From assembly GCA_036971715.1 (NCBI GenBank), contig JAVHJL010000005.1, positions 1,488,001 to 1,552,000 on the forward strand: DNA of 64,000 nucleotides, written 5' to 3'. Positions 37,512-49,368 of this stretch are shown one piece after another (the first letter of the stretch is position 1; the number at the start of each line of letters is the position of its first letter). The notes under the pieces were generated by a model. The model searched no databases and was not told where the DNA came from. It saw only the letters and a program-made list of their open reading frames with translations. Origin of the DNA: Arthrobotrys musiformis. Taxonomy: Eukaryota; Ascomycota; Orbiliomycetes; Orbiliales; Orbiliaceae. The position numbers and the translations under genes are program-made.

Positions 37512-39302
37512 ATGTCCCACGAAGACCCCGTTCCCGAATACACAGAAGGCGGCTCCCTCGAGGACGACCTGCGCCGGATAGCCGAAATATCAAATAATAC
37601 AACAGAAACAACACATAATGGCATAACGCCCACCCCGCCCCCACTTTTGGGTTCTTTGAGTAGTATCTCGGAGCCTGAAATTAACACCGGCGACCCCGAC
37701 ACCGATGATTTGATAAGGCGCTTAATGCGAGAAGATGCAGAGGAGGAGAATGCACAACGGGGCACAGGCAGCAGTGGGCCTGTTCCGCTGCCTAATGTTG
37801 TTCAGACTTTCTTCGACGCCATCGAAAATGAAAACAGTGAATTAATCTCCGCTTTTATCGAAGGTGGCTTTGTAAAGGTCGATACAAAGAGCAGAGATGG
37901 CGTGACCCCATTAGTGGCTGCCGTAAGAGCGAACCATGTTAGAATAGTTCAACAGTTAGTCGACTACGGCGCCGATGTCAATGAAATGAGTACAGAGGTA
38001 AGGGACAGCCTTAAATATAAATCTTCGAATAATGTCATAGCTAGGGACATTGTCTAACATTTGCCGACCTACTTATAGACTGATCCAACTGCTCCTTACT
38101 ATCGACAATACCGACACGGACACATCATCCCAAATCCATATGAGCATACCATGCGAACCCCACTTATGGCAGCGGCAGAAAAGGGACATCTTCCATTAGT
38201 AAAACTCTTCGTGGAAGTTTTCCACGCAAAAGACGATATCGTCCCACCAGATGGAATGATAGCCCTCCGCCTTGCGGCCAAAAACGGACACCGTGAAGTC
38301 GTCGATTACCTCCCATCCCGCAGAACCGGCGGCCTGCAAAGATGGCAGTTTAAAAATAAGAATTCCATCCGAAGGGCAAGAATAATTTTACTCGATATCT
38401 ATTGGTATCTCAAAATTGTTTTATATGAGGTTCCTAGATTCTTTGTCTGGTCGATTCCGAAGCACGTTGTTGTTCTCCCGGTAAAGAGGAGCGCTACGTA
38501 TTTGTGGAAGCACAAAAAGGATATCGCGGTCGGCATCAAGAATGGAATCGTTGCCACCGGAAGGGGGATCGCGAAATACACCAAAAAGGCGGCAGTTGGA
38601 ACAATCAACGGCATCAAAGCATTCCCAGCAGGCACAGTTCGCCTTGCTAAGGCAACTGGCAGAGGAATCGTAACCGGAGCTAAAGCAACCTGGAAATTCC
38701 TCACGGTTGATTTCCCAAAGTTCCTTGTCAAATTCATCAAAGGCACCCTCAGCTTCATCAAAAGAGCTGCAATAGCAATCAAGGATGCCATAGTCTTCAC
38801 CGCCAAAACCTTAAAAAGATTTATTGTATGGCTTGCAAAGGCAACTTGGAGGTTAATCACAGTCAAGCTCCCTGAGCTCTTGGATGCCACCATAAAATGG
38901 ATCTGGGGTGCGATGAAATACGTCGGCAAAGGTATTGCGGGCTTTTTCGTCCGCCTTGCTTCTGCAATCCACACGCTGGTTACAAAATTGGCTAACTGGG
39001 TTTCCGGTATCACATGGAAGGACGTACTCAACGGTTTCCTCGACGCTTTGAGGTTTGTTTTCGTCGGTATACCTAAGATGGTTATTGATGGGATTATACA
39101 TACCGCAAAATTCGTTAAGAAGGCGTTGAAGACTTTGTTCGGATTCATCGGTGAGTGTATATACTATATTGGAGTTGGTATCGTTCTCGTGGTTTTCTAT
39201 CTCCCACGAAAGATATTCGAGCTTTTCCTTGAATTGTTCAAGTCGATCGGGAGAGGGTTCCATGAAATTGCCGTCTGGATTAACCCAAAAACGGTTGGAT
39301 AG
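37512..39302 (+). CDS. Ankyrin-repeat protein with 11-residue amphipathic repeats
   Basis: Two exons, 37512-37997 and 38079-39302 (81-bp intron, phase 0), encode 569 residues. Residues 1-100 are acidic and disordered. About three ankyrin repeats follow: DGVTPLVAAVRANHVRIVQQ near 134-161, MRTPLMAAAEKGHLPLVKLF from 187, and a weaker one with LRLAAKNGHREVVDYL. From about residue 240 the protein becomes very basic and hydrophobic. From residue 315 to 523 it can be cut into nineteen consecutive 11-residue units with alternating hydrophobic, Gly/Ala and Lys/Arg positions (for example LAKATGRGIVT, GAKATWKFLTV, LAKATWRLITV). An 11-residue period is what amphipathic lipid-surface helices such as perilipins, apolipoproteins and synuclein use. 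Inference: a cytosolic protein whose ankyrin part binds a partner and whose tail coats or inserts into a membrane. No named family recognised for the tail. Confidence 0.88.
38535..39161 (+). repeat. Nineteen tandem 33-nt coding units (11-residue repeat)
   Basis: The segment is exactly 627 nt and reads as 19 units of 11 residues. The best conserved pieces are KATG and KATW 11 residues apart (38649 and 38682 regions) and the pair KATWKFLTVDFP / KATWRLITVKLP, 52 residues apart. DNA identity is low, so the repeat is old and is kept at the level of residue pattern rather than sequence. Confidence 0.6.
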
Positions 39303-39717
39303 TCGGCGCACGGATATGTATCTTATAATGTCTGTTTGAGTTCTTCGGTAATCTCTTTTAATTGGTCCGGCGTTTGTGATAGGTTGGGGTGTTTGGCAAA
39401 TTTGGTTGAACTGGTGTATATTTTGGGTTTTATATTACATGTAGACATTGAATGAATTCGTCTGTTATGCTTAAACTTTCTGGAAACAGATTGTAAAGTA
39501 TTTCCTGTGCAATTGCAATCCAGAATTCGAAATTATTACTAAAACCATATGCTAGCATATATAACTATAACCTTGAAGATCAAATCCATGCATTTAGGTA
39601 TTCGGGCTCACAGCCTTCGGCCAGCTCTGGTATATGAGACAATTAACTGACAACTGTCGGGTATCTGACCTGTCGTCATTCATTTTTTATATTCCTGGAA
39701 AAGTTTTCATAACCCAT
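39303..39717. other. Short spacer between convergent genes
   Basis: 415 bp between the stop codons of the ankyrin gene (+) and the orphan gene (-). AT-rich shared 3' flank; nothing else seen. Confidence 0.5.
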
Positions 39718-42700
39718 CTAAAGGATGTATATAGGATAGTACTCAAGCTGATGCTGTTGGGTTGACTTCGGGAATGAAGGATGCGCGGATTTTGGCAGCT
39801 TCACACCCATCACCCCTTCGGATATATGTAGCCATTCGTCATCAGGGCCCGACTTAGAGGCATACGGCCCAGAGTAGTGCAGAAGCTTTTCAACACTGCA
39901 CTTGCAGGTTTCGGGGTCTATAGGGATGACCGGTGCTTTGATATTCTCGGAAAAGCACAGGGCCGCAAGTCGAGCCGCCCAATTGTTTCTTGACCGGAAA
40001 ACTGTTGGGTTCGAAGGGCGGTGGAAATATTCGTCCCAGCTATCTATTGATGTAAGGTCTTCATTAGATCCTCTTTGGGCTTGAACCATCGACTTGTAAC
40101 TGTCATGTTTCTTCCGGAATATGGGGCAATTTTTAACTCCGGGACTAGTCCTGGAGAGGAGGCCCCGCTGCAGTTCTGAGGGCGCTGAAGGCGAAATAAT
40201 ATTGTTGGTTCTTTTAATATGTTCACCCCATTCGTACACATGTGGATCGCGAGATGAACCCTCCTCTAAACCTGCGACACCCGCATCCCAATAGCTCTCG
40301 AGGTCCTTGTCGAAGAAAAGAGGAGCCTGGAGAGGATTTATATCTCCAACCCATTTCCCTGCCACGTGAACGGATGTTGTAGCCTCGAAGATCCAAGCTC
40401 CCTGGTGCCGTGCGCCGCTTTTGCCTCCCTTGAGCTCTAAAGGTAGCTCGTACCCGGTTAATGTGAGATGAAGTGTGGTATCCCCAAAACAATCTATTAG
40501 CTGGCCATCGAAAGGTGCATCTTCGACCAGCGTATTCTCGTGGTTCGGGTGTCGTGGAACACTCGGCGAGACGAGGAGTACGATGCCAGGTTTCCCAATA
40601 TTTCCTGGTAGCCTTATAATAGTTGATGGGCTACGAATGGATAGAGAAGGGTCCTGCACCAGTTGAGAAGCGACGAAAAGGGAGTCCTCGGAAGATATAG
40701 CCATGAGTAAAGGGTATGTTTCACTGGCTGTTTGTCCCTTTGACTCTAAGTAGTGTATCCATTGGAAAGCTTCCGATTGTGTCATTCTTTTCGGAACAAG
40801 GGCCCACAGCAATGCATCTCCCGACACAAAGTACCTTCCGTCATCCTGTCCGTCATCCTGGCCGTCTACCCTTCGGTCAACTCGGCATCTGCTATACGAG
40901 AGAACATCTTCCCGATAAATATTATAAGTATCTTCGTGATCAAAAACCCTTGCCGGATATCGATCAACGAAACAAGTGGCAAGATGAGATAGGTTTATGA
41001 GGGGGGTATTGAATTTCTCATAAAGGCTGGAAATGACGCCCATGTCAAGGAAATATCGAAAAACCCTCCTCCCCGGCTCCCCGGGCTGGGGGAGGACCTT
41101 TGTGAGTTGTTGCATCGTGAATTCGCCGTCGACCAAATCTTCGCGAAACAAGAATTCGATATCAGAAATGTTTAAAAGGTCCATGCACGGTTTGTATCCA
41201 CTGCGAAAGATACCATGGAACCGCACATAACCTAGTGTGATATACAATACCTGGCGTGAGTCACTTTGGGGCTTTAATTCATCTCGAGATTCTACTGTAC
41301 AGAGTTCGAATGGCCCGAAGATGTCCTCTAAAATGGTATGGTGTGTGCTGGAGAGACCCCCCTGGCACTTCACAAGCACGGGCGTCTTGGTTATATCGCA
41401 GGCTACCAGATTTTGGTCTAGTGGGTGGTCAGGCTGGCTAAGGAACTCGGACAGAGAATCTAGAATAACCATGTCATGTAAGCTCTTTACCCTCATATAT
41501 TCGGTGCGAGAACGAGAGACTGCAGAGAACCTCGTTCATTTTTGTGGGTACATGTACATTGAGTGAGAATATATAGATTAGAGACTTACTCCATGCCGTA
41601 GCGCCAGAGAGGCTGCCTATTTCTATTTTTTCTATCTCCCAGAGCCTCAAGAAGTTCCTTGAGCGCCGATATATAATCTCCATGTACGGATAGGGAGTCG
41701 AAAAAATCGAGCTCACACTGCCCCTTAAAAACTTGGGGAGTACCCCTTTGTGGTGTTCCGCTAGATACGACGCCACATCTTGGACGGTTATTGGGAGAAA
41801 CGGGCCATTGGCAGAGTCCCAGAGTTTTTGGGAAGATTTATGGCCAAGTTGCATCATCTGTCGGAAATGCTTTTTTTCTTCATCGGTGCACCCAGAGTAG
41901 TGCTTGATCGCACGGTCGAGCCTATAGACCCAATTTGCTTCAAGAATGCGGTTGTGGTCTTTCATTTTGTTAGGGTACTCCAGCACGTCTTGTGTGATAG
42001 AGAGCAATAAATCGAATACGAGAGCGGCGATTCGTAGCTTGCGTTCGACCTGGGTCATATTCGTCCCGGCAATTCTAAAACAAAAGCCAAGTAAGAATGC
42101 CCACACGTCGGGAATAGATACTCGTTCCTTAGCACTGTTTAAATACCCTTCACGCCGTTCGGAGTCTCCGTAAAATTTGAGATGTGACAATGAGAGAGAC
42201 CAATTTACGCCGCTCGAGTTCTGGCCATTCGCGCGCTCGAGTCCGATAGTTACGGTCCCGCCCTGTTTTACGAGTGGATCATTTTGCTTGATGTGCTTCT
42301 GATCTTTAAGAAGAATCAGGTCCGGAAATATATGCCAGGCCCGGAAGGCAACGAAAAGGCCACCGTTTTGTATATCTTGGCCGTTTCCCCGTACGAGAGA
42401 GTCCATCATCTTCAAACAGGTTTGCCACGTCTCGATCACGCTCCTATACGTATCTACCGATGTATGAACTGGTAGGTCGATGTTATCGAGGATAATACGT
42501 AATTGATAGCACTGCAACTCCTTGGCTGTATTCGCTGATCTTATCCAGGCGCGGACACTAGCATCCCAAGTTGCAAGGTCTTGTCGAGGGATGTCCCATG
42601 TAGACGCCGCCAAAGTTCTAAACCCAAGAAGGCCATCACCTTCGGACTTCGAGATTTCTTCCTTCCTGACTTCAACGACTTGTTCCCATATAGCGACTGA

Positions 42701-43159
42701 CTCTTCAGCTGTGAATGCTACGGCAAGAAGACATGCTAGGAGATGCATGGAAATAGCGGCACCGCTGGACGTTGCGGCCGCCCAAATCGATGTTCCATCA
42801 ACGCCAACATAGTCTGTAAATGGACCGTAATCGGATTTGCCACTAGATGTAGAGGGTAGCCGTTTCTCATGAAACTCTATGATCTCTGATGCTCGAGTGC
42901 CGTATGCCTTTATAAGTTCTGGAGTGTGTGGTACAATCCCTTCGAAAAGCATACCCAACTTTCTTGCGATACGATGCGCAGATCCACCCTCAGCCTGGGT
43001 TCGGCGCCTTTTGGTCAAAGCATTTCCGAAAGGGAGATATTCTGCCGGAGCATCCACCTTGAAAAGAGAACAGTCAAGGTTGAGATTGAACAAAGCGACC
43101 GTGGTCTCTTGTGTGACTGAAGCAAGCGCTGCTTGTATCTTGCTGATATTTGTCGTCAT
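39718..43159 (-). CDS. Large uncharacterised fungal protein (1,123 residues)
   Basis: Two exons, 41590-43159 and 39718-41519, joined by a 70-bp intron (donor A/GTAAGT, acceptor CTGCAG), with the frame running through AWISRSRTEYMRVKSL. Both exons are long open frames of 1.6 and 1.8 kb with normal codon use, so this is a real gene. The N-terminus (ISKIQAALASVTQETTVALF, then RRTQAEGGSAHRIARKLGMLFEG) looks like conserved hypothetical proteins of filamentous fungi, from memory only. The middle has an alpha-helical, hydrophobic stretch (ISMHLLACLLAVAF) that is short for a membrane span. There is no signal peptide and no motif of a known enzyme, kinase, NTPase or nuclease. A DGQDDGQDDGR run near the middle comes from a small DNA repeat at about 40838-40870. 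Function unknown. It is tail to tail with the ankyrin gene. Confidence 0.85.
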
Positions 43160-45166
43160 TTTTCGCAGTCTAAGTCGGATGCCTTTTAAGTTGCTTGACA
43201 GAGGTATTGATTGTTGATGACCACCACTGCTGGGATCTCTTCAAACCGAAGGGAAGGAGAGGCAGGATAAGTGATAAAGGCTTGAGGGTATGCGTTCTAC
43301 TTCAGGAGGGAAGTCCCTCTCGAAATTTAGGCCTGTGACCCCACTAGATAGAGGTCAATTGAATTGCTTCCATACTGCAAAACCACGAAGCCTTGTGAGT
43401 TGCCCCGCACCGCCGCCACCACGCCTCGCTGTCAACGAGAACGGGGTTGTTGTATTTTGGTATGGACGTCGGCGCACCAAACCGTGCGTCCTACGTCCGA
43501 ACACTGCATTGCAGACGATGCTTCTTGATTGGTAGTAAAGAGTCAAGCCCCAGAGATTTTGCTGCAATTGAAATCTGAACATGCATGGCGGAAAATTTAG
43601 CCTGTCGATTTGTCAGAAACTCTTGTTGGTGTATTGTAGCTGATATCGATCTCGGTACGTCTGAGGTTGGATATCTCCAATTACAACCCGTGTTCGCGTT
43701 GGCCATGGGTGCGCTATCGCGCGACAGGCCGAGTATTCTAGAATTTTGGGACTAGTTTTTATAATTACCGGCGCCGGTAACGGTGGTCTCGATTTCACTG
43801 TTGGATTCAGCCAGATATATAATATGGCGCGACATGGGAGGAAAGGTCGAAGGAGAGCCATCTGCAGGAACCATTGGGGTTAGTTCTGATAATCTGATAG
43901 TGCGAAGTAAAAGGGTGACACCAAAGGCAGTCCCATTCCCATTGACTCATTTCAGAATATCTGAAGTTGAAAGAAGGTTTTAAGCTCAAGGGCACACGAC
44001 TTACTATCCATCTACAAGCTTCGCCAACTTTTTTCTATTTTTCGTCCCAAGTTCCTTCGATACATATAACTCTCAGCTCAACCCGCGGAGTTAACATCAA
44101 CTCCGACCACACCACCCACTTCTTCGACTCATCTGTCCGCCCTATTATCTGGTCTCCGATTCTCCCCGTAAGCAAAGGATACGAAGGAACAAAATGCGAT
44201 CTAGGGCCCTTCTCCAGCATGTCCCGCGGGTGCATTTCGCACCGACCGCGCTGAGACGATCAATGCCTGCACGAAGTAAGTAACTGCCAGGATTTTGCTT
44301 CTTTGGTTCCGGCCATCTCTCCAAGCCTTTATGTACTATTTGGTCGCCGCGCAAGAAATTTTTCCTGCATTTGAAGAAACCCGATATTGCATTCTGGGCA
44401 CCGAGAAAAACGAACGAAAGTCACGCCAAATCGGCGTGGTTCTCGACGGAGTTTGTCGAGTCGCGCATAGCCGAGTTTGGCCCGATCTGACCTAAACCTC
44501 CCCTCCAAAACATGCACTCGGGCCGACTTGGACCTCATTCTGGGCGGAGTTCTCCACGGCAGGCGAGCGACAATGCCCGCTAGAAACTTCCCGTATGAGG
44601 CCTAAAGGTTCTCGAGGTCGCATCGTTTTGTAATGGTTTCACGAAAGGCTTTTTCGTAAATGCGGAGTTCGGCCTATTGTGGAGTCTTAGCAAACCATTG
44701 CTGGTCCCGCACGCACGGTAGGCATCGGTTTCGACTCCACGCTCGACTCTGCTGGATGCATCCCACGCACAGGTCGCCTTTGCATTACATGAGATATTTC
44801 TGATATCGGGAATGGTAGCTGCTTTCTATCGTGTCAGCTGGTCGCCGTCCCTGAGCCTGAGGTTCCTTTTTATGGGGAAAGGGAGGGACTGAACTCTAAA
44901 GCAGAGAGAGCAGCCCCTCTCTCCACATATGCACACATTGGGATGTCCCAAAGCTTGTCCAATATTTGACGCACCTATTCCTGTCCTACCATCGACGAGC
45001 TCTGGTCGATGATATATAAACACCGGTGCCTAGTCCCAACCGATTTTTCTTTCTTTCCTTCTCTTTTCCATTCATCTATCGGTGCCGGTTCTTTGTATCG
45101 ACTCGAATTCACCATCTAACCCTTTTGCTCTCGTCGTTGTTATCAGTATCATACCCTGCACGAGCC
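43160..45166. other. Intergenic between divergent genes
   Basis: 2.0 kb between the orphan gene (-) and alanine aminotransferase (+). It holds both promoters. Many short frames, none recognisable. The frame upstream of 45167 stays open to a GTG at 45026 but contains no ATG. Confidence 0.45.
45013..45020 (+). promoter_or_regulatory. TATA box of the alanine aminotransferase gene
   Basis: TATATAAA about 150 bp before the ATG at 45167, followed by a CT-rich leader (TTTCTTTCTTTCC), as in many highly expressed fungal genes. Confidence 0.6.
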
Positions 45167-46783
45167 ATGTCGTCGACTACCCAACTTCGTTCCCTCAACT
45201 TCGATAACATCAACCCTCACGTCAAAGCAGCCAAGTACGCCGTCCGTGGCGAGCTTGCTGTCAAGGCAGAGGCAATCCGTAGGGAGATCGAGCTGGACCC
45301 ATCTTCCCACCCATTCGACCATGTAATCTTCGCCAATATTGGAAACCCCCAACAGCTTGACCAGAAACCAATTACTTTCTTCCGTCAAGTTCTGTCGCTT
45401 ATCCAATACCCGGATCTCCTCCAGGAATCGAATGCTGAAGCCGTCAAGCAATTGTATCCGGAAGATGCTTTGGACCGTGCCAAATGGTTGCTCAAGTCTG
45501 TCAAGTCCGTTGGTGCATACTCTCACAGCCAGGGTGCTCCTCCCCTGCGTGACAGTGTCGCCAGATACATCGAACGTGAGTATTGGCCCTCATTCTATCA
45601 ACTTGGAAATCGGGTTTCTGACGGTATGGTGGAATGGTGAACAGAGCGAGACGGCCATCCTGCCGATCCTGAATCCATTTACCTCACCACTGGTGCTTCC
45701 TCGGGCGTTAACACCCTCTTGCATGTGATTGCTTCCAGTCCAAACACTGGTGTCATGATCCCAATCCCACAATACCCATTGTACACCGCTACTCTCGCCC
45801 TCTTGAACGCAAAACCGGTTGAGTATTTCCTCGAGGAACATGCTCAATGGAGCACCAACTGTGACGATCTTTACACCGTTATCGAGAAGGCCAAGGCAGA
45901 AGGCACAGATGTTCGCTGCATCTGTGTCATCAACCCCGGAAACCCAACTGGTGCCTCCCTCCCATACAATTCGATCGAGGATATCATCAAATTCGCTGCT
46001 GAGAAGAAGTTGGTCATCATGGCTGATGAGGTCTACCAAACCAACGTCTTCGTTGGCGAATTCGTCAGCTTCAAGAAGGTCCTTCGTGACCTCCAGAAGA
46101 AGGAGCCCGGCAAGTACGACAACGTTGAGCTTGTCAGCTTCCACTCGACCAGCAAGGGTATGGTTGGTGAATGTGGACAACGTGGAGGCTACTTCGAGCT
46201 CGTAGGTTTCGATCCAAAGGTCGTCCAGGAAATCTACAAGTTCGTTAGTATCTCACTGTGTCCACCAGTTGGTGGTCAGTGTTTGGTGGAGTTGATGGTT
46301 AACCCTCCAAAGGAAGGTGAACCTAGCTATGACCTGTAAGCCTAACGCGTCCCCTTTATAAGATCTCCGGCGGAGTGGAACGTAAACCCTTACTAACATG
46401 GAACCTCGGCAAAACGTAGCTACAAGAAAGAGTATGATGACATTTACAACGGCTTGAAGACCCGCGCATATGCACTCCACCAGGCCTTTAGCGAAATGGA
46501 GGGTGTCGAAAGCCAAGACCCACAGGGTGCTATGTACATGTTCCCAACCGTCAAGTTCTCACAAGGCGTCGTTGCTGCTGCTGAAAAGCTAGGCAAGAAG
46601 CCCGATGAGTTCTACTGTATGGAGCTACTCAAGGCTACCGGTGTCTGCGTCGTCCCCGGAAGCGGGTTCGGACAGGTCGATGGAACTTGGCATTTCAGAA
46701 CCACATTCCTTGCTCCTGGTACCGACTGGGTCGGCCGAATCGTTGAATTCCACAAGAACTTCGTCAATACTTACAGGGATTAG
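45167..46783 (+). CDS. ALT1: Alanine aminotransferase (alanine:2-oxoglutarate)
   Basis: PLP enzyme that interconverts alanine + 2-oxoglutarate and pyruvate + glutamate, linking carbon and nitrogen metabolism. Exons 45167-45575, 45645-46335 and 46420-46783 (introns 69 and 84 bp) join in frame to 487 residues, close to cytosolic ALTs. Landmarks: ALT-type N-terminus (LNFDNINPHVKAAKYAVRGE), YSHSQGAPPLRDSVARYIE, substrate/PLP segment INPGNPTGASLPYNSI, MADEVYQTN, and the Schiff-base lysine Lys307 in SFHSTSKGM. C-terminal HFRTTFLAP is also typical. No mitochondrial presequence precedes the first ATG; the open frame upstream contains no ATG, so a cytosolic enzyme is expected. TATA box at 45013. Confidence 0.97.
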
Positions 46784-47307
46784 ATATTTGCATGATAGGT
46801 GCATTCAGGATGGGGTTTCATTATTCAGAATTACTACACAGGGTTTCCTTGGGGGTTGTTTATCTTGCGTTTGTACATATTTTTATTTGCGGTTTTATAC
46901 CCTATGATTATGACGGATAGAGACATTGAGCTAAGTGCATGTTCCGTCCGTTCTATCAGGTTTGGTGGATGGGGGCGTTTGAATGAAAAAGCATCAATGG
47001 AAATGATCTTTATGATAGAGAAGACGATGAATCTTTCTCTACTTCTTTCGTGAAAGTAAATATAAAGGGTATTAAGTACATGCCGTGAGGAGAAATCCAG
47101 TTCTCTCTCTCGTTATGAAACCGGCTGAGCTGTCCGCGTAGACGGTCAAATCTGAGGAAATATTGCGCTAGAAGGAGGTCATGCGAAATGGCTTATACAC
47201 AAAGGAACGTAACAGACAAAACAAACTTAACTCCAAGGAGAGAATTATGTACCAAATGAACCACCGATTGAGGAGCTAAAAAGAAAGAGCTAAGGCCGGC
47301 CGGCTGC
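46784..47307. other. Spacer between convergent genes
   Basis: 524 bp between the ALT gene (+) and the small membrane protein gene (-); 3' flanks only. Confidence 0.5.
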
Positions 47308-47847
47308 TTACTTTCCACCAGGCCAAATGCCCACCTTCGGTGCACCGTTGCCCCTTGCTGGTCCCCTAAACGTATTTCCGCCTTCCAGCGCGCTCAAGGC
47401 CTGGTCTACCGGACTTCCAACCGTGATCTCAGCTACTTCAGTGACCTGCCTATCATCCCCACTGCCCTTCCCCTCATAAACCTTTAATACATTCCCATCT
47501 AACATCCCGCTCTTTCTCGCATTTTGTACTCGAGCGTTCAAGTTTGCAGACATCTGGTCCATCTTGATTTGTGTTCTTCTACGAGTCAGACGCTGGCGGT
47601 ATTTACGGTAACCATAGAATAGCGCGCCGATAGCGATCAATGCAATGGCAACGACACCACAGACGATACCGATTGTTATGGAAAAGTCGCCGACAGAGGA
47701 GTTTGATTTGCCTGAGGGGTCAACATATTCCGTTGTTGTTGTTTCAGGTGCGGACGTTGCGGAGGCTGTTGTTTGTGGGAGGGCGAGGGAGTAGGAGAGT
47801 GAGATTTGGAGGAGAGAGAGGAGGAGGAGAGATGTTGTAGAAGACAT
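47308..47847 (-). CDS. Small single-pass (type I) membrane protein, unknown function
   Basis: One intronless frame of 179 residues. Residues 1-22 form a signal peptide. Residues 25-55 are a short Ser/Thr-rich outer segment with one N-glycosylation site (NSS at 49). Residues about 57-80 form a single membrane span (ITIGIVCGVVAIALIAIGAL). A stop-transfer cluster follows (YRKYRQRLTRRRTQIK), then a basic-to-neutral cytosolic tail of about 95 residues ending WPGGK. The layout resembles fungal wall-stress sensors of the Mid2/Wsc type, but the outer part is far too short and has no WSC cysteine domain, so I do not assign it. Start ATG at 47847 is the only one giving the signal peptide. Confidence 0.75.
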   Translation of the reverse strand: MSSTTSLLLLSLLQISLSYSLALPQTTASATSAPETTTTEYVDPSGKSNSSVGDFSITIGIVCGVVAIALIAIGALFYGYRKYRQRLTRRRTQIKMDQMSANLNARVQNARKSGMLDGNVLKVYEGKGSGDDRQVTEVAEITVGSPVDQALSALEGGNTFRGPARGNGAPKVGIWPGGK

Positions 47848-49368
47848 TTTGTTTTGTGAAATCCCTATAGTCCTTACGCGCTATATCTCGCGGTGTATAT
47901 GGAGGGGGGTCCGACGAGGGGCGGCCTTTTGCTTTTTGAGTTTCAAGATACTGAGCCTTGTATAGAGTCTGTTGGTAATGCGTTGATAATGTGGTAATTT
48001 TGTATGGAGTTTTTTTAAGTGTTGTCGAGGCGGGTTCTCGATATCTTCAACTTCTCGAACTTCAACTTCAAAAGAATGAATAGGTAAATGAGTGAATGAT
48101 ACAAGACGAAAATTATTTTTCTCAATGAACACCAGGGATTTTCTATTCCCCTTATACTAAATACCTACATCATCCTCTTCGATCGATTCCTTCAACCGCC
48201 CTCGCTAAACCCAGACCCATGAGCAAAAAACACACCTTAATCTATTCCATTCTTCTCAGGTCCCAGTGATATCAGCCCGCATGTATAAGGGAAAAAATCC
48301 TCAGCGGGTAATGACCTTGGCCATCCATACGCAAATCTTCAGTTCCTGGCGAAGACGAGGGGTCTAGGCAAAAAAGGTCTCAGAGACATCAACTGCCAAT
48401 GCCGACTGAATTCGACGCTAGCGTGCCGTTTTCCATATCTAATTGCACCACTCGGCGCTTTTATTGGACCTTGCTGATTGTCCATTTTGTCTCTCCTCCC
48501 TTTGAGAATTCGTGACTCTAGACTTCTGAGGAATCAGGTCATGGTTGGTTTAAACATGGTTCCTGTTTGGCTGCGATCGTTGGCATATCTGGACCAAGGG
48601 AGGCGTTGGGTGGTCGGCACTACCCTCCCCTAAGTTGCAAGTGGCTTGCAAATAACTGGCGGCGCTTAATTGGACGTCGTGATTCGGCCCCAGCGAATTT
48701 CGCGAATTTCTTCAACAGCAAGCCCATAAAAGCCGGACTGCGGTGCAGCTGATGGGTCCCCACAACGGGAGGTCATGTAGGCACACGGGAGAGTGCGTTA
48801 TTCGACGGAGTCCGGAGCTAGGGCAGCTACTCTGGTGGAGACACATTGTGCATGAAATTCCGAAATGAAGGACAATGACTAGACTTTCTGCATATGGCGG
48901 TAGGCCGTGCGTTCTCTGTTGAGGGTATATGAACATGGGGGTTTTCTCTTTCGCAGACAAAACCCGTTTGCATTGAGGGGAAAGGGTTCTGGGATGCCTG
49001 GCGGGGTTTGTGATATTACAATTACGAGTCTGTTAAATGGGCTTTTCACAGTGCTTAAACGCCCTGCAGAGGAACTCGTGACATTGTGCATAATCTGATT
49101 GCTTTGATCGTGTAAGTATGATGATCCATACGCATTTTAGCAATTATTTCTTTATTGTAGGGCTGTGTCGTCGGCATTGGGTCTGAGCGACGACGAGGTG
49201 TTTTTCCTTTTTTTTCTTCTTGCAATATGCATTCAAGCGCTTTTATCGACAACCAACAGGAAACTTTTTCCATATGCAAAAACTGAACGCCAAATCCATG
49301 ATTCTCCCCAATGCCGTGACAGATATCTAACTGCGGTCTCCACATAATCGTACATGCATATACATATT
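47848..49368. other. Intergenic, promoter of the membrane protein and ENP2 3' flank
   Basis: 1.5 kb. Only short frames. CT/GA-rich patches lie near 48000-48200 (promoter side). No RNA gene recognised. Confidence 0.4.

Noticed and set aside
38399..39148. 249-codon minus-strand frame
   Set aside because: Antisense to the 11-mer repeat region of the ankyrin gene; the plus-strand frame has ankyrin homology and a proper intron.
45026..45166. 47-residue upstream extension of alanine aminotransferase resembling a mitochondrial presequence
   Set aside because: The extension begins at GTG, contains no ATG, and lies almost on top of the TATA box, so it is probably not transcribed or translated.
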